A stretch of DNA of 40,094 bases. It comes from Streptomyces sioyaensis. Its GTDB lineage: Bacteria > Actinomycetota > Actinomycetes > Streptomycetales > Streptomycetaceae. Each line of letters starts with the position of its first letter. Position 1 is the stretch's first letter. Shown piece after piece: positions 7,209 through 15,119 of this stretch. The stretch is taken from the NCBI RefSeq assembly GCF_004122735.1, contig NZ_SDIF01000061.1, positions 1-40,094 of the forward strand. Reading direction: 5' to 3'. Below the pieces are notes generated by a model that worked only from the letters and a program-made list of their open reading frames with translations, did not search any database and had not been told where the DNA came from. Made by a program: the position numbers and the translations under genes.

Positions 7209-7871
7209 ATGCTGCTGCGCCGGGCCAACGTCGTAACCGGGGCCCTCGACCTCCTCGATGCCGAGGGACTCGGCGGCCTGACAATGCGCAAGCTCGGCGT
7301 CGCGCTCGACGTCCAAGCCGGCGCGCTCTACCGTCACTTCCCCAACAAGGAGGCGCTGCTGGACGCGATGGCCGACCAACTGCTGGAGGGGGTCGGCGCG
7401 CCGCTGCCGTCCGACCTGCCCTGGGCCGATCAGCTGGAACTTCTCGGTGAGCGGATGCACACGGCACTGCTGAGCCGCCGCGACGGCGCCCGGATGGTCT
7501 CGGGAACGTTCGCCCCTGGACGGCACACGATGATCGCGAGCCGTCGCGCGGCGCAGGTGCTCGCCGAGGCCGGGTTCCCGCCGAATCGCGCCTGGGAGAT
7601 CACCTTCGCGGTCTTCTACTTCGTCCTCGGCCACACCATCGAGGAACAAGCCCAGTCCCGCATGCCGGCTGGTGACGACTGGACGGCACGCCTGGAGGCC
7701 GCCGGGCTGGACACCCACGACCCGCTCGCAATGGGACTGAAGACACTGGCCGCCGCCGACCCCGGCAGGCGGTTCTCCTACGGCCTGCGCGTCTTCCTCT
7801 CAGGGGTCCGGCAGCACGCGCCCGCGGACGCAGCTGACCCGCACGAGGCAGAGACCACCCGCGATTCCTGA
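7209..7871 (+). CDS. TetR-family repressor with TetR-type C-terminal domain
   Basis: A 220-residue regulator with a helix-turn-helix at about 22-45 (GLTMRKLGVALDVQAGALYR then HFPNKEALLDAM). The C-terminal half contains APGRHTMIASRRAAQVLAEAG and WEITFAVFYFVLGHTIEEQ, which resembles the ligand domain of TetR itself rather than of QacR or AcrR. ATG 7209 is preferred over the in-frame GTG at 7203 because AAGGGA lies eight bases before it. It is divergent from the hydrolase and cupin genes and faces three tandem 15-bp palindromes, so it probably represses both itself and them until a small molecule binds. Confidence 0.9.
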   Translation: MLLRRANVVTGALDLLDAEGLGGLTMRKLGVALDVQAGALYRHFPNKEALLDAMADQLLEGVGAPLPSDLPWADQLELLGERMHTALLSRRDGARMVSGTFAPGRHTMIASRRAAQVLAEAGFPPNRAWEITFAVFYFVLGHTIEEQAQSRMPAGDDWTARLEAAGLDTHDPLAMGLKTLAAADPGRRFSYGLRVFLSGVRQHAPADAADPHEAETTRDS

Positions 7872-7925
7872 TCTCTTCACCAACAGGGCAAAGGTTCCCA
7901 GATGCGGCACTAGCTGCCCAACACG

Positions 7926-7964
7926 CCGCTGCACGACCGTGGCTCCGCTGCGGTCGTGCAGCGG
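7926..7964 (+). terminator. Hairpin terminator of the TetR gene
   Basis: CCGCTGCACGACCG (7926-7939) pairs perfectly with CGGTCGTGCAGCGG (7951-7964), a 14-bp stem with an 11-base loop, 55 bases after the TetR stop. Confidence 0.7.
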
Positions 7965-8042
7965 GAGGCTGCACGTGGCTCGGTGAATCCCCCTTGCTGG
8001 AATCCGGTTGGCAGGGGCTGCAGTCTTGCCCTGGTTCCACTA

Positions 8043-8225
8043 GGGCGTGTTGTGAAAGTGCTGTCACAGCCACTCCTTGATGGCTGCGACCAGCACGGTC
8101 ACTTCGTAGCGGACGGCGAGTTTCTCGTACCTCGTGACCACGGCCCGGCGGCGCTTGAGCCGGTTGATCCCGCACTCGACCGCACGCCGCTGCTTGTGGG
8201 CCAGGAGAGCAAGTTCAGTCAGGTT
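8043..8225 (-). mobile_element. 3' remnant of an IS5-like transposase with one IS end
   Basis: The minus strand encodes RRAVECGINRLKRRRAVVTR, YEKLAVRYEVTVLVAAIKEW and a final L, the C-terminal end of an IS5-group DDE transposase including the last catalytic Glu (AVECG). The stop is followed by the typical terminal-repeat-like sequence AGGGCGTGTTGTGAAAGTG (from 8042 on the plus strand). The first three quarters of the gene are missing; the frame upstream of about 8225 no longer resembles transposase. No matching second end was found in the window. Confidence 0.75.
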
Positions 8226-8944
8226 CAGCATGGGACTCCCGCCGCAGTCGAGCGATCTTGCGGCGGGCACTATAGGTCATTCGGTGCAAATCATGTTTCG
8301 CAACTGGTCATGCAGACGGCGGGCCCGCATGGACTCCACGCATCTTCTTCGCCGTCCTCCACATCTCGCCACGCTGCCGGGGCGGGCTCTCGGCGAAACT
8401 CGAGCGAGAACAGCAGGCTCAGGGAGCCCAGCATCGAGGCCGACCCTCGTACAGGACGTTGGCTGAGTCTCCTTGCGCCGCACTCGGGGGCCCAGACTGC
8501 GTTAGGGACCTACACGAAACCCTGCCTCTCAGGGCCCGATCCCGGTTCGTCGTCCCCGCGGCTTCACCTGGTTGCAGCCGGCTTCGCGGGACGGTACGTG
8601 CGCCCAGCCAATGCAGCGCCTCGGAGAGGTGGAGATAGTCATCCTCACGGCCTCTCACTAGGAATGTTTGATCAAATGCCCCGTGTCTCCACTTGGGTCC
8701 GCCTGATGCCGCTCGGCGAGCATGCGGGCGAGCAGGCAGTCATGCCATCGACACGCCCGCCCCACAGCGGGCACTTACGACAGTCGAGGCAGCAGAGACG
8801 AAAGAAAGTGACCACCCTCAGGCAAGCTCTGCCACATTTCGATCAGCCAGCCTCGCAGTCAGCCCACATCTGTGATGCTGCACGACAGGAAACAGACGGG
8901 CTCAGGCCAGTTGCGCTCTCTATGCAACCGGGGGGATTCCATCC
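8226..8944. other. Stretch without a recognisable gene
   Basis: The open frames here are short and mutually overlapping, and none shows a ribosome site or familiar motif. Base composition is less GC-rich than the surrounding chromosome. It probably holds decayed island DNA between the IS remnant and the ParB-like gene. A GGGGGGA ribosome site for the next gene lies at its right edge. Confidence 0.5.
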
Positions 8945-9862
8945 ATGCACACCGAAACCATCACGGTCACGCCTGACATCTGCATCAACTGGATGAAGAA
9001 CAGGGTCTGCAACCGCGTGCCATTGCGTAGTTACAACGTCGAGAAGTTCCGGGAGATCCTGCAGACCGGACAATTCCGAACGACCCATCAAGGCTTCGCA
9101 CTAGACCTGCACGGTTGCCTTATCGACGGGCAGCATCGAGCACAGGCCATCATCGACACGGGAATCTCCGTGACCGCGCAGGTCACATACGACCTCGCCC
9201 CGGATGCCTTCGCCGCCATCGACGGGGGCCGCGTGCGGACTGCCGGCGACCACGTCGCCCAAGCGACCGGCATGGCCCAGAACAGCGCCAACTATTTCGG
9301 TGCGGCGTTGAAGATCCTACGCAATCGAGCCGAGGGCCTGCACTGGACCCGTTGGTCCACGGGCAAAATCACGGCTGACGAGATTCCCGCCCTCATGGCA
9401 TCCTGGCCCATCCCGGAATCCTTGATCAACTACATGCTCGTGAAGGGGCGCCAGTGCCATGCCAGCGGCACGGGACTGCTCATCAGCCATCAGATCATCC
9501 TGGAAAAGTGGCCCAAGGACGTCGCTGATCTCTTCTTCAGGGGCATCGGTGACGCAAGTCGCGAGTACGTCGGCAAGGACCCCCGGGCCGTTTACACGAA
9601 CACCATGCTCAACGTGAATAAGGGCGTCATCAGTAGGGACAGCGTCCAACAGTCAGCGCAAGCGATCAAGGCCTTCAACGCACTCGTCGCAGGTGAGACC
9701 ATCGGTACCCTGAAGAAGATGAAAATGGGCGGCGTCAAGGTCGTGCGCAACCGCGAAACCGGCGAGGAGATGGAGCAGCAGTACCTCGCAGATCGCTACC
9801 CGGGGGTCATCGACGTACAGACCATCAGCCAGACATGGCTGCACGTCACGGATCATTCGTAG
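8945..9862 (+). CDS. Phage-type ParB/Spo0J-like N-terminal domain protein
   Basis: This 305-residue protein contains FALDLHGCLIDGQHRAQAII (about 51-70), the ParB-like nuclease/CTPase signature form (..G.L.DGQHR..A) seen in actinophage and plasmid proteins. It is followed by FAAIDGGRVRTAGDHVAQA (about 89-107), which matches the D-G-x-x-R-T-A-G-D pattern of the same group. The rest is helical with no recognised domain. GGGGGGA precedes the ATG. Codon use is distinctly less GC3-rich than flanking core genes, consistent with phage or plasmid origin. There is no ParA partner and no obvious parS cluster nearby, so a partition role is unlikely; a phage-accessory role is more plausible but unproven. 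Confidence 0.7.
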   Translation: MHTETITVTPDICINWMKNRVCNRVPLRSYNVEKFREILQTGQFRTTHQGFALDLHGCLIDGQHRAQAIIDTGISVTAQVTYDLAPDAFAAIDGGRVRTAGDHVAQATGMAQNSANYFGAALKILRNRAEGLHWTRWSTGKITADEIPALMASWPIPESLINYMLVKGRQCHASGTGLLISHQIILEKWPKDVADLFFRGIGDASREYVGKDPRAVYTNTMLNVNKGVISRDSVQQSAQAIKAFNALVAGETIGTLKKMKMGGVKVVRNRETGEEMEQQYLADRYPGVIDVQTISQTWLHVTDHS

Positions 9863-10377
9863 CGCGTCGTCGGCACGGTGTTGCAGGCGGTGGCCGTAAA
9901 GACGGTGCGGACGATCAACGATGCGTCGTTCCCGAAGGACGGGAATCTCCCGTTCCTCAGCCGCGCCCCGGCGAGCACGAATTCTTCTACGGCGCCCGTC
10001 TGCCGGCGACCGGGCGCACGGCATCGGGGGCATCCGGCTGGCCTTCGGCCAGGTCTCCGTCGGCGACCACGCCCACAACAGCGCCTGACAGTGCAGGAGA
10101 CCCTCACCAAGCAGGGCAAGGACACAGTGCGGGCACAATGGCTCTCGTGGCGGCCGCAACCGTGGAGCTGCGCGGTCCGCTGCTGCACCGCGACTACTGC
10201 TTCGAATGCATCGCCGCAGAGACAGGGCAGCCCCTACAGCAGTTACAGCCCAGACGGCGGCAAGTAGGACCTGCGGTTCCAGTTCTGGTTGCATTCACTG
10301 CCGTCCGAGCCCGTCCGGACGGCACCATCTAAGCCATTCCGTTGCAGGTCACTACGCCCCGGCTGGACTACGAACAT
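9863..10377. other. Right end of the island, no supported gene
   Basis: Overlapping open frames on both strands have no ribosome sites or recognisable motifs. A short dyad, GCCGTCCG (10300-10307) with CGGACGGC (10316-10323), lies about 55 bases inside the right attachment site and could be an accessory recombination element or a chance hairpin. Confidence 0.5.
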
Positions 10378-10434
10378 TTGGCAAGCGTGTTGGGGGCAAC
10401 AACCCCTCACGAGTTCGAATCTCGTATCCTCCGC
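10378..10434 (+). repeat. attR: partial tRNA-Ser copy at the right junction
   Basis: The sequence from the anticodon loop to the acceptor 3' strand of the tRNA at 76-160 is repeated, with GGC for GGA in the anticodon position and three extra bases in the variable arm (GGGCAACAACCCC). There is no 5' half, so it is not a tRNA gene. Unlike the left copy it is followed by CCA (434-436), suggesting the chromosome's original gene encoded its CCA tail. Confidence 0.85.
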
Positions 10435-10457
10435 CAGTGCCTCACCGGGCACAACGT

Positions 10458-10491
10458 CGAAGGGCCCCACCGCTTGCGGTGGGGCCCTTCG
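10458..10491 (+). terminator. Original tRNA-Ser terminator hairpin beyond attR
   Basis: CGAAGGGCCCCACCGC (10458-10473) pairs with GCGGTGGGGCCCTTCG (10476-10491), a perfect 16-bp stem. Its position 24 bases after the tRNA remnant mirrors the hairpin at 179-217, so this is likely the tRNA gene's native terminator, displaced by integration. Confidence 0.75.
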
Positions 10492-10493
10492 CG

Positions 10494-10554
10494 GTTCTCC
10501 GTCTCCGTTCTCGTCTCCGTTCTCGTCTCCGTTCTCGTCTCCGTTCTCGTCTCA
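10494..10554. repeat. 12-bp tandem repeat, about five copies
   Basis: The unit GTTCTCGTCTCC recurs at 10507, 10519, 10531 and 10543 (last base changed to A), preceded by a copy with one extra C at 10494. It starts three bases after the terminator hairpin and ends in GTCTCAGTTGGC, also found at 240-251 beyond the left junction hairpin. Confidence 0.9.
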
Positions 10555-10854
10555 GTTGGCTTCACGCGGCGCCCGGAGCGCGTCTCCGATCCGCCCGCGC
10601 GACCTCCCGGAGCATCGGCCCGTGAAGTGCATGCCTGCGACCGAGCGCGCGTCCGCGCCGCTCTCCGGGGCTCCTTCAGCGATCTCTACGAGGCGCTTCG
10701 GGGTCTGTAGAACCTGCGCCGGGGCGGGAGCGAAGTCTGCCGTGTTCACTACAACCTTCCCGCGTTGCGGCGGGTCTGGCTCGTCGTCGAGCCTCGCTCC
10801 GGCCTGTACGAACGCCACCCGCGCAGAACTCTCCCCGCAAAGGATCGCTCACCG
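10555..10854. other. Spacer before the secreted repeat protein
   Basis: No supported gene was seen. The frame upstream of 10855 stays open back to 10765 but has no signal peptide or ribosome site before that point. The ribosome site AAAGGA (about 10840-10845) serves the ATG at 10855. Confidence 0.5.
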
Positions 10855-12078
10855 ATGCCTGCACGCCGCCTGCTGCGTACCGCGGCCGCCGCCGCACTGA
10901 CTCTCGCCGCCGCCCTGGTCCCTGCGCACGGCGCCGGGGCCGCCGGCACGGAACCCCACTGGGAGGTCTCCCTCTCCGGAGACAGCCCCGTCGAGTCCCT
11001 GTTGTCGGTCTCCTCCGTCAAAGGCGACCTGGCCTGGGCGGTCGGCAGGAAGGCCCAGCACGGCGTCATCATGCGCTGGGACGGGAAGAAGTGGCGCGCG
11101 GACACCGCACCGGGGCTTCCCCGCGTCGGGGAGTGGTCGTCGGTCAGCGCGGTGTCCGCCAACGACGTCTGGGCTTACGGCTCAACGGGCAGCGGCCAGG
11201 CGCTCGTGCACTACAACGGCAAGCGCTGGACCCGCGTTCCCACCACTGGCCCCTTCGACGACTCCTGGCCCGAGGTCCCGATCAAGGCCGCCCCGGGGCG
11301 GCTCTTCAAGGGCGGCAAGTCCCTGTACACGTATGCCAACGGCGTATGGAAGACCTTCGCGCTGCCGCGGCTCGTCGACATCCGGGACATCGACGCGCTG
11401 TCTGCGGATGATGCCTATGCAACCGGCATGCAGTACCCGGTGGACGGCGGCCACCCGGTGACCTACCACTGGGACGGGACCACCTGGACGCTGATGGGCA
11501 CACCCCCGGTGCGGGCCGGCACGGAAGCCGACAAGATCACCGTGGCATCCCGGGGCAGCGTCTACGTGGCCGGGTGGGCCCATGGCTCCCACGGCGGCCC
11601 GCCCGTCCCGAGCGTCGCGCACTGGAACGGCACCGCCTGGAAGGACGTCACCGGATCGCTCGCCCACCTCTGGCTCACGGCGATCGACTCCGACGGCCAC
11701 GGCGGCCTGTGGGTCAGCGGCACCGACCGGACCGACCCGGCCACGGCCGCTCCGGTCTTCTGGCATTACGACGGCACCACCTGGACCAAGATGCCCGGAG
11801 CATCGGCACCGGACGGCGACAACCAGTCGCCGCGTTACGCCTTTTATGACCTGGAACCGATCGGCAGCACCGGTGCTTACTGGGCCGTGGGCGACTACTC
11901 CCTGCCCATGACAGCGGAGAGCGAGACACCGATCAACGGCCTGATCGAGCGGTCCACGCCGCACCCCCGACGGCGACCCGCCGCTGACCGGGAGGCGGAC
12001 CGCGGGACGTACGGTGCGGTGCGGCAGTCAGCAATTGCTGCCGACATTCCTAGAATTCCTGGAGTGGGCTGCCGGTAG
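10855..12078 (+). CDS. Secreted beta-propeller-like repeat protein
   Basis: From the ATG at 10855 (AAAGGA about ten bases upstream) the protein is 407 residues with a signal peptide (MPARRLLRTAAAAALTLAAA, Ala-rich core, AGAAG cleavage area near residue 29-31). At least five copies of a [HMR]-x-[WY]-[DN]-G-x-x-W motif (RWDGKKW, HYNGKRW, HWDGTTW, HWNGTAW, HYDGTTW) are spaced through the chain, interleaved with S.DDVWAYG/DLWAVG-like strands. This is the pattern of Streptomyces extracellular propeller-type proteins of unknown ligand. The last 35 residues after NGLIERSTPH are Arg-rich and unlike the rest, which hints at a late frameshift or read-through end. It lies outside the island, on the chromosomal side. 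Confidence 0.85.
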   Translation: MPARRLLRTAAAAALTLAAALVPAHGAGAAGTEPHWEVSLSGDSPVESLLSVSSVKGDLAWAVGRKAQHGVIMRWDGKKWRADTAPGLPRVGEWSSVSAVSANDVWAYGSTGSGQALVHYNGKRWTRVPTTGPFDDSWPEVPIKAAPGRLFKGGKSLYTYANGVWKTFALPRLVDIRDIDALSADDAYATGMQYPVDGGHPVTYHWDGTTWTLMGTPPVRAGTEADKITVASRGSVYVAGWAHGSHGGPPVPSVAHWNGTAWKDVTGSLAHLWLTAIDSDGHGGLWVSGTDRTDPATAAPVFWHYDGTTWTKMPGASAPDGDNQSPRYAFYDLEPIGSTGAYWAVGDYSLPMTAESETPINGLIERSTPHPRRRPAADREADRGTYGAVRQSAIAADIPRIPGVGCR

Positions 12079-12097
12079 ATGCCGGTAGCCGCCGGTA

Positions 12098-12138
12098 AAC
12101 CGTCGAACGGGCTTTCCGGGGGTTCCCGTTCGACGGTT
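12098..12138 (+). terminator. Hairpin terminator of the secreted-protein gene
   Basis: AACCGTCGAACGGG (12098-12111) pairs with CCCGTTCGACGGTT (12125-12138), a 14-bp stem with a 13-base loop, 20 bases past the stop. Confidence 0.8.
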
Positions 12139-12720
12139 GTCCTTCCTCATCCGGAGGCGGGGAAACCGGCCGGGCCGGGCCAGGCCGGGCCGGGTATTTT
12201 CCAGGAGGGCGCGTGCGCGGGGATGCTTCCTGGGAGGAGGGAATGTCCTGGGGGACGGGGAGTTAGGGCGCCGGCGTATGTGTCCTGAGGCTTGTGGCCT
12301 GTGACTTGTGGCCTGTGACTTGTGGCTTGTGGCTTGTGGCTTGTGTGGGGCTTGCCATTTGGGGCTGGGCTGAGCGGCTGGGCGCGAACTGGGGCGATGC
12401 GGCACGGCAGTTGGGTGGCCGGACGTCTTTGCTGCGACGCGACAGGGGCGCGGACGGTTGCGTGCGTGGGACGTCGGGGGCGGCGGCACGTACGCGGGCG
12501 CATCGTTCACTCACGTGGGGTAGTTCGGTCGCCGGAGGGGATCTTTTTTCCATCTTCCGTTTTGTGGATGGCGGATACAGGGAGCAGGTTTTCTTGTGAA
12601 CTCGCTGTATTCCACTGGACGGTGAGTGTGATTCAGGCCACAGAGGTAGTGATCGGGCCGGTGCTAGGTTCCGTTGTCAGCAAGTCCGTATTGCTGGTGG
12701 CAAAAAAACGGAGGTTTGCA
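12139..12720. other. Upstream region of the lasso-peptide cluster
   Basis: No supported gene was seen. It contains a simple tandem repeat (12291-12347) and, from about 12540, a run of relatively AT-rich DNA (GATCTTTTTTCC, CCGTTTTGTGG) that stands out and likely holds the promoter of the cluster. A weak -10-like TAGGTT lies at 12665-12670 without a clear -35. The ribosome site GGAGG at about 12710-12714 serves the lasso precursor. Confidence 0.5.
12291..12347. repeat. CTTGTGG-based tandem repeat
   Basis: Two copies of the 14-mer CTTGTGGCCTGTGA are followed by three to four copies of the 7-mer CTTGTGG. It lies in the intergenic region about 370 bases before the lasso precursor and is not part of a supported gene. 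Confidence 0.85.
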
Positions 12721-12855
12721 ATGGCAGAGCAGTCCGAGCAGACACCCACGGAATACATTCCGCCGATGCTCGTCGAGGTCGGCGAGTTCACCGAGGACAC
12801 GTTGGGCAACTGGCACGGCACGTCGCCCGACTGGTTCTTCAACTACTACTGGTAA
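12721..12855 (+). CDS. resA: RES-701-3/-4 lasso peptide precursor
   Basis: The 44-residue precursor has a 28-residue leader, MAEQSEQTPTEY then IPPMLVEVGEFTEDTL, and a 16-residue core, GNWHGTSPDWFFNYYW. The leader carries the YxxPxLxxxGxF recognition pattern read by the B1 protein and Thr at -2 before the core Gly, both diagnostic of lasso precursors. Gly1 and Asp9 of the core give the 9-residue macrolactam ring. The core equals, from memory, RES-701-3, a class II lasso peptide and endothelin type B receptor antagonist; RES-701-4 is the same chain with 7-hydroxy-Trp at position 16. GGAGG seven bases before the ATG sets the start. A longer open frame extends upstream but lacks a ribosome site. 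Confidence 0.97.
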   Translation: MAEQSEQTPTEYIPPMLVEVGEFTEDTLGNWHGTSPDWFFNYYW

Positions 12856-12888
12856 ATCATCCGCCAGAAGTAACTGACCGACGGGGGA

Positions 12889-12915
12889 ACCGGGCCTGCC
12901 TGTGCGGAGCCCGGT
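12889..12915 (+). terminator. Leaky hairpin between lasso precursor and cyclase
   Basis: ACCGGGC (12889-12895) pairs with GCCCGGT (12909-12915), followed by the pyrimidine run CTCCTTCTCC. In the 156-base gap after the precursor this probably attenuates transcription so that the precursor is made in excess over the enzymes. Confidence 0.55.
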
Positions 12916-13011
12916 CTCCTTCTCCATTCATGAGGGCTCTGGCCCGCCGCGGCGTCGAGGCACCGGGTACTTCCCGCCGGCGCGCGCTTCGGCCAGGGAG
13001 CCGGCGGGGGG

Positions 13012-14859
13012 ATGGCGAAGTTGAGTGCTGGGTTTGTGGTCCTGCCGGACACCGCCGACGGCGCGGAGATCCGGGCGCTCGTGCCGTTCGCGCATGCCCG
13101 AGTGATCGCGCACGCCTCCGGGCGGCCGTGGCTGGTCGGCGAGTGGTCCCACGAACAGGTGAGGGTGGCCGAGGCGGGCCCGGTACGGCTGGCCGTACTC
13201 GGCACGTGCCCGGTCACCGACGACGGGCTGGCGCGGATTGCCGCCCGTATCTCCCGGCTGTCCGAGGTGGACCGGGCCGTTCCCGCGCTGCTGGGGTCCT
13301 GCCACATCGTGGCATCGGTGGACGGACACGTCCGCTTCCAGGGCAGCGCCTCCGGGCTGCGTCGCGTCTTCCACGCCCGGGTGAACGGGGTGCGGGTCGC
13401 CGCGGACCGGTCCGATGTGCTCGCGGCGATGACCGGTGCCGGGGTGGACGAGGAAACGCTGGCGCTGCACGTCGCCTGCGGCTTGCAGGTGCCTTTTCCG
13501 GCCAACGCGCGCAGTGCGTGGTCGGGCATCAGCACGCTCGCCCCGGAGAACTGTCTGCTGTGGGACGGCGACCGGGACCGGGAAGCGGTGTGGTGGCGTC
13601 CGCCCGAGCCGGACCGGTCGCTGAGGGACGGGACGGCGGGGGTGCGCGAGGCCCTGACCGCCGTATTGGACCGAAGGGCGCCCCATGACGGCCGGTTGAG
13701 TGCGGATCTGTCCGGCGGGCTGGATTCGACCTCGCTGTGTTTTCTGGCGGCCCGGCACACCCCGGAGCTGCTGACCTTCCGTTGGGGCGAGGCCGACGCG
13801 GGCAACGACGACGCGGTCTACGCCGGGCAGGCGTCGCGGCTGCTCGACCGTGCCGAGCACCTCGTCGTGCCGCAGCACGAACTCCCCGACATCTTCGCCG
13901 ACCCGGCTCTCGCGGTGTCCGCCGAGGAGCCCCTCTCGCTGACGCGTGCGACGGCCCGGATCCGCCGGGGCGCCCGGCTGCTCGCGGACCGCGGCTCCCG
14001 CCGGCATCTGGCCGGCCACGGCGGCGACGAGCTGTTCTCCCCGATGCCGTCCTATCTGCACCAGTTGATGCGCCGTCATCCGGTGACGGCGCTGAAGCAC
14101 GTACGGGCGCACTGCGCGTTGAAGCGCTGGCCGCTGAAGGCGACGCTCGCCGAGCTCGCGCAGCCGGGGAGTCTCCCCGCGTGGTGGCGGGAGCAGGCCG
14201 GGCTGCTGACCGCGCCCCGGCCGCCGCTGCGGCGCCCGGCGCTGGGCTGGGGCCTGGGGCCCGTACGGGCAGCGCCATGGATGACCCCCGAGGGCGTCGA
14301 GCTGGCGCGGGAGGCACTGCGCCGGGCCGCCGAGCGTGCGCGGCCCCTCGCCGAGGACCTCGCCACCCACACCATGGTGCTCATGATCCGTTCGAACACG
14401 GCCAGTTACCGGTTGCTGGCGCGGCTGTACGCCGAATCCGGTGTGGAGCTGGACATGCCGTATCTGGACGACGCCGTCCTCGACGCCGTGCTCCGGGTAC
14501 CGGCGCACGAGCACGCCGGACCGTGGCGGTACAAGCCCCTGCTGGCCGATGCGATGCAGGGCATCGTGCCGGACGGGATCCGGGCGCGGTCCACCAAGGG
14601 TGAGTTCGGCGAGGACATCAGAAGGGGGCTGCGCCGCAACCTGCCCGCCATCCTGGACCTCTTCGCCGATTCCGAGCTGGCGGCCCGCGGCCTGATCGAC
14701 ACCGACGCGCTCCGGCTGCGGCTGGGCCGGCCGCAGGCGGACAACACCACCGCCCAGGCGCTGGAGAGCCTGCTCGGCTGCGAGACCTGGCTGCGCACCA
14801 CTTCCGGCCCCGGCACCACCCCCCGTCCCGGCACCGGGACCGTCCCCTCGGAGGTCTGA
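13012..14859 (+). CDS. resC: Lasso cyclase (asparagine-synthetase-like)
   Basis: This 615-residue protein is the ATP-dependent enzyme that activates the side chain of core Asp9 and joins it to the Gly1 amine to close the lasso ring. The N-terminal 200 residues resemble the glutaminase domain of asparagine synthetase B but have no Cys2, as usual for lasso cyclases. The synthetase domain has the PP-loop SGGLDSTSL (234-242) and HLAGHGGDELFSP (about 337-349). The start ATG follows AGGGAG and a GGGGG run. It is followed by resB1 after 5 bases, and the stop lies within the resB1 ribosome-site area, so the enzymes are one operon. Confidence 0.95.
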   Translation: MAKLSAGFVVLPDTADGAEIRALVPFAHARVIAHASGRPWLVGEWSHEQVRVAEAGPVRLAVLGTCPVTDDGLARIAARISRLSEVDRAVPALLGSCHIVASVDGHVRFQGSASGLRRVFHARVNGVRVAADRSDVLAAMTGAGVDEETLALHVACGLQVPFPANARSAWSGISTLAPENCLLWDGDRDREAVWWRPPEPDRSLRDGTAGVREALTAVLDRRAPHDGRLSADLSGGLDSTSLCFLAARHTPELLTFRWGEADAGNDDAVYAGQASRLLDRAEHLVVPQHELPDIFADPALAVSAEEPLSLTRATARIRRGARLLADRGSRRHLAGHGGDELFSPMPSYLHQLMRRHPVTALKHVRAHCALKRWPLKATLAELAQPGSLPAWWREQAGLLTAPRPPLRRPALGWGLGPVRAAPWMTPEGVELAREALRRAAERARPLAEDLATHTMVLMIRSNTASYRLLARLYAESGVELDMPYLDDAVLDAVLRVPAHEHAGPWRYKPLLADAMQGIVPDGIRARSTKGEFGEDIRRGLRRNLPAILDLFADSELAARGLIDTDALRLRLGRPQADNTTAQALESLLGCETWLRTTSGPGTTPRPGTGTVPSEV

Positions 14860-14864
14860 TCCGT

Positions 14865-15119
14865 ATGCGGCTCCATCCCGACGTCTCCATGACGGACACC
14901 GACGACGGCACGGTGCTGCTGCATCAGCGCACCGGCCGCTACTGGCAGCTCAACGTCACCGGCAGCCGCGTACTGCACCGCCTGCTGGACGGGGACACCC
15001 CCGAGAGCGTCGCCGACGGCCTCGCCGCCGCGCACGGCATCGACCCGCGGCGGGCGCGGCAGGACGTCGGCGCCGTGATCGAGCAACTGCGCACCGCCGA
15101 GCTGACGGTGGCCTCATGA
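14865..15119 (+). CDS. resB1: Lasso B1 protein: PqqD-like leader-recognition element
   Basis: This 84-residue PqqD-like RRE domain (MRLHPDVSMTDTDDGTVLLH, TGRYWQLNVTGSRVLHRLLD, then helices to the end) binds the precursor leader at its YxxP region and delivers it to the protease and cyclase. GGAGGT lies nine bases before the ATG. Its stop overlaps the start of resB2 by four bases (ATGA), so translation is coupled. Length and fold are typical for split-B lasso systems of actinobacteria. Confidence 0.94.
   Translation: MRLHPDVSMTDTDDGTVLLHQRTGRYWQLNVTGSRVLHRLLDGDTPESVADGLAAAHGIDPRRARQDVGAVIEQLRTAELTVAS

Noticed and set aside
9863..10377. Gene in the right end of the island
   Set aside because: No frame had a ribosome site, recognisable family sequence or consistent codon bias.
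10378..10434. Second tRNA-Ser gene
   Set aside because: Only the 3' half is present; D-arm and 5' acceptor strand are missing and the variable arm has three extra bases.
10494..10554. CRISPR-like array
   Set aside because: Units are contiguous 12-mers without spacers and there are no cas genes.
12322..12855. 177-residue protein ending in the lasso core
   Set aside because: The upstream part has no ribosome site and no coding character; the 44-residue precursor with GGAGG at 12710 and a typical leader explains the frame.
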